A DNA stretch of 64,000 nucleotides, from NCBI RefSeq assembly GCF_000373585.1, contig NZ_KB891879.1:1-64000 (forward strand), in the 5' to 3' direction. This stretch comes from Streptomyces sp. MspMP-M5. GTDB taxonomy: Bacteria; Actinomycetota; Actinomycetes; Streptomycetales; Streptomycetaceae. This document shows positions 58,329-64,000 of this stretch, in pieces. Under the pieces are notes generated by a model. It searched no databases. It was not told the DNA's origin and saw only the letters and a list, made by a program, of their open reading frames with translations. The number at the start of each line of letters is the position of its first letter. Within the stretch, counting starts at the first letter, position 1. Position numbers and translations under genes: made by a program.

Positions 58329-58952
58329 TTACCGCTCCGCCCCGAACAGGTTGTCCAGCTGTCGGTCCAGGAGGGCGAGTGCCTGTTCGGGACCGTGGAT
58401 GCCCAGCAGGACGTAGGAGGCCAGGCCGTCGGAGAGGGCGATCAGCAGCATGGCCTCGTCCTCGGTGGCGCGCTCGGGCGGGAGTTCGCCGCGCTCGGCG
58501 GCCCGCCGCAGCTGGTCGGTGAGGAAGTCGCGGAGCTTGGGGATGCCGTCGCGCGCCTCCGCACCCAGGGCCGGATCGTGGACGGCGCGGGAGTAGTAGG
58601 CGGCACCGACCAGGAGGCCGGCGCGGCTCTCCGCGTCGAGCGGGAGCATCCCGGCGCAGCAGGCGCGGAGCACCGCCCGCGGCGTGGGCTCCTCCTTCAG
58701 CGCCTGGATCCGCTGCGCGATGCGTTCGGTGGCCTTGCGGTTGATGTGCCGGAGGGCGAACAGCAGCAGCTCGTCCTTGGTGCGGAAGTAGTGCTGGATC
58801 CGGCCGAGCGAGATACCTGCCTCGGCGGCGACATCGCGCAGGCTGACGCCGTCCACGCCCCGGGTGTTCGCGAGTCGCCAGAGCGCCGCGGAGATCTCCT
58901 GGCGCCTGGCTTCGTGATCCACCTTCTTCGGCACGAGCGGTGCCCCTTCCAT
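58329..58952 (-). CDS. TetR/AcrR family transcriptional regulator (BetI-like)
   Basis: Regulator of 207 residues. HTH: EISAALWRLANTRGVDGVSLRDVAAEAGISLGRIQHYFRTKDELL, with the IQHYF variant of the usual LYYHF seen in BetI-type members. The C-terminal domain is helical (AVLRACCAGMLPLDAES, LLIALSDGLASYVLLG) and probably binds a small cation or lipid-like ligand. It is divergent from the PH-domain pair across a 118-base region with a palindrome at 59017, so it likely controls those genes or itself. Confidence 0.92.
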   Translation of the reverse strand: MEGAPLVPKKVDHEARRQEISAALWRLANTRGVDGVSLRDVAAEAGISLGRIQHYFRTKDELLLFALRHINRKATERIAQRIQALKEEPTPRAVLRACCAGMLPLDAESRAGLLVGAAYYSRAVHDPALGAEARDGIPKLRDFLTDQLRRAAERGELPPERATEDEAMLLIALSDGLASYVLLGIHGPEQALALLDRQLDNLFGAER

Positions 58953-59016
58953 CCGTACTGCCGCTGCGCTGGTCGCGCAGGTCGCTGAGCGGCCCGCTTT
59001 TACAAGTCGCTCGTAC

Positions 59017-59026
59017 CGTTATAACG
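59017..59026. promoter_or_regulatory. Palindromic operator candidate between TetR and PH-domain genes
   Basis: CGTTATAACG is a perfect 10-base palindrome in an AT-rich patch, with ACGT and TACGTT elements on its right side. It lies 65 bases upstream of the TetR start and 45 bases upstream of the PH-domain gene. Confidence 0.45.
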
Positions 59027-59070
59027 TAACGCCTCACAATACGTTTGACTTGGAAAACGGTGACCTCCTG

Positions 59071-59589
59071 ATGCCTGAGCACGCCGCACCGCTCCTCCGC
59101 CCGCCCCGCCACCGCGTCGATCCACGCGCCCGCGCCTGGTGGCGGACCCAGGCACTGCTCACGCTCAGCGGTCCGATGCTGCTGACCGCGCTGGTCCTGG
59201 CGGTGCTGTCGCTCCTCTTCTTCCCGGGCGCACTGACGTGGTTGGGCCCGCTGCTGCTCGTCGTCCTGGTCCTGCCGGCCGTGGGCTATCTCGTGGTGAT
59301 GCCGCGGATGCGGTACGCGGTGCACGCCTGGGAGCTGGGCGAGCGCGCGGTCTACGCGGCGGGCGGCTGGTTCTGGCAGAAGCGGCGGATCGCGCCGCTG
59401 TCCCGTGTGCAGACGGTGGACACCCTGCGCGGCCCGATACAGCGGCGGTACGGGCTGGCGACGGTGACCGTCACCACCGCCTCGACCGCCGGCGACATCA
59501 AGATCGCCGGCCTGTCGGACGCCGATGCCGAGGCGCTGTCCCGGCGGATCGGCGAGGTCGCCCAGGACGTGCCGGGGGATGCCGCATGA
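59071..59589 (+). CDS. PH domain-containing membrane protein (YdbS-like, bPH2)
   Basis: Protein of about 172 residues. Two transmembrane helices near residues 30-80 are followed by a bacterial PH domain (bPH2, formerly DUF304): FWQKRRIAPLSRVQTVDTLRGPIQRRYGLATVTVTTAST. It ends in an ATGA overlap with the larger PH-domain gene, the same arrangement as ydbS-ydbT in Bacillus. YdbST gives resistance to certain antimicrobial peptides there; the role here is inferred only by analogy. The ATG at 59071 is used although no strong ribosome-binding site precedes it; a TTG at 59050 is an alternative. Confidence 0.87.
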   Translation: MPEHAAPLLRPPRHRVDPRARAWWRTQALLTLSGPMLLTALVLAVLSLLFFPGALTWLGPLLLVVLVLPAVGYLVVMPRMRYAVHAWELGERAVYAAGGWFWQKRRIAPLSRVQTVDTLRGPIQRRYGLATVTVTTASTAGDIKIAGLSDADAEALSRRIGEVAQDVPGDAA

Positions 59590-61286
59590 GCGCCCCTTCC
59601 CCGTGGAACGGCGCCGGAGACAGCAGCATGCCGGCCCCTGCCCCCCACCCCGAGCACGCCGAGTCCGCGCAGTACACGGAGCACGCCCGGTACGACGAGC
59701 CCGCCCCGTACACCCAGTACACCCCGCACGCCGAGGAGCGTCCCGCCAGCGTCAGTGGCGGGCAGGAGTGGCGGCGGCTGAGCCCCCGCACGCTGCTGGT
59801 GCACTGCGGCTGGCTGGGCGCGCCGCTCGGCTCGTTGGCGCTGACGGCGCTGGCCACCGGCGGCCGGATCACCGGCGGTGCCTGGCTCACCCTCGTGGCG
59901 ATCGCCGCCGCGTTCGCGGTGGTCGCCGGGGCCGGGCTGGTCCGGTGGGCGCGCACCGACTTCCGGGTCACCGGCGAGAGCCTGGAGGTGCGGAGCGGGC
60001 TGCTCACCCGGCGGGTGCGGAGCGTACCGCTGCACCGGATCCGCACCGTCGACCTGACGGCGTCCCCGCTGCACCGGCTGCTGGATGTCACGGTCCTGCG
60101 GGCCGGCACCGCGGGCTCCGGGTTGGGCGGCGGCGAACTGTCGCTGGAGGCCCTCCCGGTGGCCGAGGGCGAGCGGCTGCGCGCGGAACTGCTGGCCCGC
60201 GCGGCCACCGGGACGGCCAGCGAGGACCCCGTACTGGCGCAGATCAACTGGCGTTGGCTGCGGTACGCGCCGCTGACTTTCTGGGTCGTCGGCGGGGTCT
60301 TCGCCGCGGGCGGTTCGGCCTACCGGGTGCTGCACGAGATCGGCATCGAACCCTGGAAACTCGGCTTCGTCCGGCGAGCGTTCGAGGAGTTCGGCAACGG
60401 GATGCTGTGGCTGACCATCCCCGCGGCACTGCTGACGGTGATCGTTCTCGGCTCGGTGGGCGCGGTCGCGCTGTACGTCGAGAACTGGTGGGACTACCGC
60501 CTGGAGTGGGCGGACGCCGGCACCCTGCGGGTGCACCGGGGGCTGCTGACCACCCGCTCGGTGACCATCGAGCGCGCCCGGCTGCGCGGGGTGGTGCTGC
60601 GCGAGCCGCTGCTGCTGCGGGCCGGCGGCGGGGCGACGGTGCGCGCGGTCGCGGGCGGCCTCGGCAACAAGGAGGAGAACCGCAAGCGCAGTGGGCTGCT
60701 GCCGCCGGCGCCCCGCCGGGAGGCGGTGCAGGTGGCCAGCGGAGTACTGCGATCGCCTTTCCCCGGCAGCAAGGTGACGGCCCATCAGGAACACGCGCTG
60801 ACGCGGCATCCGCGGGTAGCACTGCGCCGGCGGCGGGTGCGCGGCATGCTCTTCGGCGTGCTGCCGGGCACGGCGCTCCTGGCCGGTCTGGGGGCGGCGT
60901 TCACCCCGGTGCTGCTGCACGCCGCGTGGATCTACGCGGTGATCGCCACGCCGGTGGCGCTGTGGCTGGCCCGGGACGCGTACCGGAATCTGGGGCACGG
61001 GATCACCGGCCGCCATCTGGTCGCCCGCTCGGGCACGTTCAGCCGGGACACCCTGGTGCTGCGGCGGGAGGCGGTCGCCGCCTGGACGTTCACCACCTCG
61101 CCGTTCACCCGGCGGGCCGGGCTGGTGTCCCTGACCGCGGCGGTGGCGGCGGGCGAGGAGGGCTACCGCATCCCGGATCTCGCCGAGGGCGCCGCGCCCG
61201 GCTTCGCCGCGGCGGCGACCCCGGGCCTCCTGGACGAGTTCCTCACCCACCCACAACGGAACGGGGATTCGGCACCGGCGACATGA
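59586..61286 (+). CDS. PH domain-containing membrane protein (YdbT-like, tandem bPH2)
   Basis: Protein of about 566 residues. A Pro/Tyr/His-rich N-terminal region of about 55 residues (with repeats such as QYTEH, RYDEP, TQYTPHAEE) is followed by paired transmembrane helices alternating with PH domains. The first PH block is SGLLTRRVRSVPLHRIRTVDL, the second VHRGLLTTRSVTIERARLRGV, and the third VARSGTFSRDTLVLRREAVAAW. This is the YdbT architecture and it is translationally coupled to the YdbS-like protein. The two probably form one membrane complex. Confidence 0.9.
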   Translation: MSAPSPWNGAGDSSMPAPAPHPEHAESAQYTEHARYDEPAPYTQYTPHAEERPASVSGGQEWRRLSPRTLLVHCGWLGAPLGSLALTALATGGRITGGAWLTLVAIAAAFAVVAGAGLVRWARTDFRVTGESLEVRSGLLTRRVRSVPLHRIRTVDLTASPLHRLLDVTVLRAGTAGSGLGGGELSLEALPVAEGERLRAELLARAATGTASEDPVLAQINWRWLRYAPLTFWVVGGVFAAGGSAYRVLHEIGIEPWKLGFVRRAFEEFGNGMLWLTIPAALLTVIVLGSVGAVALYVENWWDYRLEWADAGTLRVHRGLLTTRSVTIERARLRGVVLREPLLLRAGGGATVRAVAGGLGNKEENRKRSGLLPPAPRREAVQVASGVLRSPFPGSKVTAHQEHALTRHPRVALRRRRVRGMLFGVLPGTALLAGLGAAFTPVLLHAAWIYAVIATPVALWLARDAYRNLGHGITGRHLVARSGTFSRDTLVLRREAVAAWTFTTSPFTRRAGLVSLTAAVAAGEEGYRIPDLAEGAAPGFAAAATPGLLDEFLTHPQRNGDSAPAT

Positions 61287-61392
61287 CGCAGATCACACAC
61301 CCCGATTGTGCACGGCGAGGCCGGGCAGACCGTCCTACAGGATGACCACGCCCGCGTTCCGCGGGCCGACTCGCTGTGAGGGAGCCGCCGCG

Positions 61393-61803
61393 ATGCACAC
61401 CGCCATCGACCAAGCCGTTCAGGTCCGTCTCCTCGCGACGTCGGTCGGTCACGCGGTCCCGGCGGTGCTGCGCTACCTGCGGACCGATCCGCTGGCGGTG
61501 CGGATGACCTTCCCTCCCGAGATCTCGCTCGACGGTGCGGCGGTGGACTGGGCGTTCGCCCGGGACCTGCTCGCCGAGGGGCTGCACGGGGCGGCCGGCC
61601 GGGGCGATGTGCGGGTGCGGCCGTCGGGTCCGGAGCGCACGGTGATGGAGTTCCACGCCGACGAGGGCATCGCCATGGTCCAGTTGCGGACCGAGGACGT
61701 CCGGCAGTTCCTGGACCGCTCGTACGACGCGGTGCCGGCCGGGCGGGAGCACGAGTACCTGGGCGTGGAGCGGGGGCTGGCGGAGCTGTTCGGCACGGCG
61801 TGA
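61393..61803 (+). CDS. SsgA-like sporulation/cell division regulator (SALP)
   Basis: Protein of about 136 residues in the SsgA family, restricted to sporulating actinomycetes. The pattern VRMTFPPEISLDGAAVDWAFARDLLAEGLHGAAGRGDVRVRPSG is diagnostic; family members recruit division and wall-remodelling proteins during sporulation. Which paralogue (SsgA to SsgG) cannot be told by eye. The ATG at 61393 follows GAGGGAG. It ends at a perfect hairpin before the convergent polysaccharide deacetylase gene. Confidence 0.93.
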   Translation: MHTAIDQAVQVRLLATSVGHAVPAVLRYLRTDPLAVRMTFPPEISLDGAAVDWAFARDLLAEGLHGAAGRGDVRVRPSGPERTVMEFHADEGIAMVQLRTEDVRQFLDRSYDAVPAGREHEYLGVERGLAELFGTA

Positions 61804-61855
61804 GGACGACGGCGGCGCACGCGACCAGCTGGGACACGCACGAACCGAAGACGAC

Positions 61856-61883
61856 GAACGGGCCGGTGACGACCGGCCCGTTC
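61856..61883. terminator. Bidirectional hairpin terminator
   Basis: Perfect 12-bp stem GAACGGGCCGGT with a four-base loop, between the SsgA-like stop at 61803 and the convergent deacetylase stop at 61934. Confidence 0.8.
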
Positions 61884-61933
61884 AGCTGTGTGCGGGGGTG
61901 TTGGGTGTACGGAGGTGTACGGAACGGGGCCGG

Positions 61934-62734
61934 CTACCGCTGCGGGAAGCCGAACCCGTAGCCCTGCTGCTTCATCCACGGCAGCAGGCGCTTCAGCGCC
62001 TCCACGGTGCGGGCGCGGTTGCCGCCGCCGTCGTGGAAGAGGACGGTGGGGCCGTTGCGGAGTTCGCCGCGGACGGTCGACTCGATGTGCGCGACGCTGC
62101 CGCCCTCGAAGTCCTTGCTGTCGACGTTCCAGCCCAGCGGGCGCATGCCGTGCTCGGCGGCCAGCTTGCGGCTGTAGGGGGTGAAGGCGCCGCCGGGGGC
62201 ACGGTAGTACTCGACCTTGGCGCCGCCCGCCGCGGCCTCGATCATCTTCTGGGCGTCGAGGATCTGCCGGGACTGGTAGTCCTCGGAGCGGTGGTCCATG
62301 GCGGTGTTGTGGTCGATGGTGTGGTCGCAGAGCCGGTGTCCCTCGGTCACCACCTTCTTGACGAGGTCGGGGTGGGCCGCGGCCTGCGGGCCGATCATGC
62401 AGAAGGTCGCCTTGACGCCGTTCTCCTTGAGGGCCTCCAGCACCTTCGGGGTCCAGACGGGGTCCGGGCCGTCGTCGATGGTGATGTTGAGGCTGCGGCC
62501 GGGACGGTCGGAGGCGTGCACGATGGACGGGTCGACCGGAGCGGTGCGCGGCGGCTGCGCCGGCTTCCGTGCGTGGTCGACCGGGTCGGCCTCGGCGCTG
62601 GGCTGGAGGAAGGCGAACGCCCCCGCCACCGCCAATGACGCCACCGCGGCGGTGGTCACGCCGATGATCCCGCCCTCGATCCCGAAGCGCCGTCCCGTGC
62701 CGAAGCGCCGTCCCGTGCCGAAGCGCCGTGCCAT
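61934..62734 (-). CDS. Membrane-anchored or secreted polysaccharide deacetylase (NodB domain)
   Basis: Carbohydrate esterase family 4 protein of about 266 residues. A basic N-terminus made of RRFGTG repeats precedes a hydrophobic segment (GGIIGVTTAAVASLAVAGAF) that may be a signal anchor. The NodB motifs are in order: TIDDGPD (catalytic and metal Asp), HTIDH (metal His pair), RAPGGAFTPYSR and FHDGGG. It would remove acetyl groups from peptidoglycan or chitin-like chains outside the cell. The start at 62734 fits a GGGGCGGG upstream; 62752 is an alternative. Its neighbour SsgA-like gene may link it to wall remodelling. Confidence 0.92.
   Translation of the reverse strand: MARRFGTGRRFGTGRRFGIEGGIIGVTTAAVASLAVAGAFAFLQPSAEADPVDHARKPAQPPRTAPVDPSIVHASDRPGRSLNITIDDGPDPVWTPKVLEALKENGVKATFCMIGPQAAAHPDLVKKVVTEGHRLCDHTIDHNTAMDHRSEDYQSRQILDAQKMIEAAAGGAKVEYYRAPGGAFTPYSRKLAAEHGMRPLGWNVDSKDFEGGSVAHIESTVRGELRNGPTVLFHDGGGNRARTVEALKRLLPWMKQQGYGFGFPQR
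62683..62732 (-). repeat. In-frame 18-bp tandem repeat at the start of the deacetylase gene
   Basis: CGAAGCGCCGTCCCGTGC occurs twice exactly (62683-62700, 62701-62718), followed by a partial copy of 14 bases next to the start codon. It encodes the RRFGTG hexapeptide repeat at the N-terminus. Copy number could vary without breaking the frame. Confidence 0.85.
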
Positions 62735-62887
62735 GTCGAACCCGCCCCTCATGTGCTCTGCTGTATTCCTGCCGGCGGCTGGTGTGCCCCTTTACACGGA
62801 CGCCGCCTGCACCCCCTCAGATGCACAGGACTCGGGGCGGGATGCTCCTGTTACGGATCCATCATGAAACTTATTGATACTGGACCC

Positions 62888-63592
62888 ATGCCACGTGTAC
62901 TGCTGATCGAGGACGACGCCGCCGTCCGCGACGGGGTGTCCCTCGCGCTGCGGCGGCGCGGCCATGACGTCGCGGCCGCGGCCAGCGGCGAGGAAGGGCT
63001 GGCGGCGCTGCCGTCCTTCCGCCCCGACATCGTGCTGCTGGATCTGATGCTGCCCGGCAAGGACGGCTTCGAGATCTGCCGGCTCATCCGCGCCGAGCGA
63101 CAGCTGCCGATCATTATGCTCACCGCCCGCGGCGACGACCTCGACGTGGTCCTCGGTCTGGAGGCGGGTGCCGACGACTACATCGTCAAACCGGCCCGCG
63201 GCGAGGTGCTGGAGGCCCGGATCCGGGCGGTGCTGCGGCGCACCGCGCTGCCCACCGACGGCGCCCCGGCCACCGAGCCGGGGCCCGCGCCGGTCGAGAC
63301 CTACGGCGAACTGGCCATCGACCGGGCCGGGCTGGTCGTGAGCAAGGGCGGCCAGGACCTGGCGCTGGCGCCGTCCGAGATGAAGCTGCTGCTGTTCCTG
63401 TCCGCGACCCCGGGCCAGGTCTTCAGCCGCCAGCAGCTGCTGGAGCACGTCTGGGAGCACAGCTACCACGGCGACGCCCGGCTGGTGGACGCCTGTGTGA
63501 TGCGGCTGCGGACGAAGATAGAGGACACCCCGCGCAGCCCCCGGTACGTGCAGACCGTGCGCGGCTTCGGTTACCGCTTCGGACCGCTGTGA
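62888..63592 (+). CDS. OmpR/PhoB family response regulator
   Basis: Two-component regulator of about 234 residues. Receiver domain: VLLIEDDAAVRDG with acidic pocket, phospho-acceptor Asp in VLLDLMLPGKDG near residue 50, and the conserved Lys in YIVKPA. The C-terminal winged helix has LALAPSEMKLLLFLSATPGQVFSRQQLLEHVW and VRGFGYRFG. GATACT ends six bases before the ATG at 62888, suggesting a leaderless mRNA; an ATG at 62864 is also in frame. The stop overlaps the kinase start in a GTGA junction. Confidence 0.94.
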   Translation: MPRVLLIEDDAAVRDGVSLALRRRGHDVAAAASGEEGLAALPSFRPDIVLLDLMLPGKDGFEICRLIRAERQLPIIMLTARGDDLDVVLGLEAGADDYIVKPARGEVLEARIRAVLRRTALPTDGAPATEPGPAPVETYGELAIDRAGLVVSKGGQDLALAPSEMKLLLFLSATPGQVFSRQQLLEHVWEHSYHGDARLVDACVMRLRTKIEDTPRSPRYVQTVRGFGYRFGPL

Positions 63593-64000
63593 GCCGCATC
63601 CGCCGCCTGCTGCCGGGCGTCTCCGCGGTGCGCGGACTGCGTGCCCGGCTCGTGGTGGCGTTCCTGCTGGTGGCGGCGGTCAGTGCGCTGACCACCGCCG
63701 GGCTGACCTACCGCGAGGCGCGCAACGCCATCCTCCAGCGGTCCCAGGACACCGCCGTCAACGACCTGCGGGCCCAGGTCAATTCCCTGGCGCCGGAGCT
63801 GGCGGTGCCGCCGTCCCGGTCCGACCTGGACTTCTTCCGGGTGAAGCTGGAGCGCTCCGGCCAGTCCCGCGACTGGGACATCTCGGTGCACTACAACGGC
63901 GTCCCGGACGACGACGCGAGCGGGCTGCGGCGCGACATGGTGGTGCCGGCCGACTTCAAGGCGTCGGTGGAGAAGCGCCGGGTGCCGGCCTTCCAGCGCA
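63589..64000 (+). CDS. Sensor histidine kinase, N-terminal part (cut by window end)
   Basis: The GTG at 63589 overlaps the response regulator stop. A basic start (SRIRRLLPGV) leads to a transmembrane helix (LVVAFLLVAAVSALTTAGLTY) and an extracytoplasmic sensor region beginning EARNAILQRSQDTAVNDLR. The frame is open to base 64000, so the HAMP, HisKA and ATPase domains lie beyond the window. It is the cognate kinase of the preceding regulator. The stimulus is unknown. Confidence 0.85.
   Translation, partial: MSRIRRLLPGVSAVRGLRARLVVAFLLVAAVSALTTAGLTYREARNAILQRSQDTAVNDLRAQVNSLAPELAVPPSRSDLDFFRVKLERSGQSRDWDISVHYNGVPDDDASGLRRDMVVPADFKASVEKRRVPAFQR

Overview
The window looks like a stretch of Streptomyces chromosome. 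GC content and third-position GC are very high, GTG starts and ATGA/GTGA stop-start overlaps are frequent, and several genes are typical of the genus: an SsgA-like sporulation regulator, a GlxA-type AraC regulator, a CmlR-type chloramphenicol exporter, a Tex protein with an Arg/Gly-rich tail and many secreted hydrolases. No phage, insertion sequence, CRISPR array, rRNA operon or replication origin was found. The only RNA gene is an initiator tRNA.

Region 1 (2-7099, minus strand) is a tightly coupled seven-gene operon. In order of transcription it encodes a DUF5941/CDP-alcohol phosphotransferase, a sugar-phosphate/phosphocholine-type nucleotidyltransferase, an sn-glycerol-1-phosphate dehydrogenase-like enzyme, a second CDP-alcohol phosphotransferase, a family 2 glycosyltransferase, and a TagG/TagH-like ABC-2 exporter. 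Together these would make, activate, polymerise and export a polyol-phosphate glycopolymer. A two-unit PHO-box-like repeat lies upstream. This is the most system-like part of the window.

Region 2 (7531-21146) holds housekeeping and accessory genes: idi, an anti-sigma-type ATPase, an HdeD-like membrane protein, tRNA-fMet, an ABC-F protein, an enoyl-CoA hydratase, two DJ-1-fold proteins (one with an AraC domain) and tex. The chloramphenicol exporter gene follows. It is preceded by a nine-residue leader peptide and three segments that can pair in two mutually exclusive ways, a complete-looking ribosome-controlled attenuator. A FUSC membrane protein ends the region.

Region 3 (21398-31811) contains a D-amino-acid oxidase, a run of secreted peptidases (M14, S15/CocE, M1), an intact DUF2236/MpaB oxygenase with a decayed second copy beside it, a secreted sphingomyelinase and an amino-acid permease.

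Region 4 (31920-41656) is a fatty-acid or branched-acid beta-oxidation cluster: acyl-CoA ligase, divergent MerR regulator, multifunctional hydratase/dehydrogenase, thiolase, acyl-CoA dehydrogenase, an F420-dependent LLM oxidoreductase with a one-base frameshift, and alpha-methylacyl-CoA racemase.

Region 5 (42100-53223) has MgtC, an MHS-type transporter, a saccharopine-dehydrogenase-like reductase, endonuclease V and YciI. Next is an amino-sugar-type catabolic locus: sugar MFS transporter, SIS isomerase, class II aldolase and DeoR regulator. A perfect 12-copy octamer repeat lies between the aldolase and regulator genes. The region ends with a frameshifted SDR gene beside a regulator fragment that has lost its DNA-binding domain.

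Region 6 (53401-64000) has a small secreted protein, a TetR/FUSC divergent pair with a perfect operator-like palindrome, MarR and TetR regulators, a YdbS/YdbT-like PH-domain pair, SsgA-like, a polysaccharide deacetylase and a two-component system whose kinase runs off the end.

Functions are inferred from motifs and family resemblance read by eye. No database search was run.
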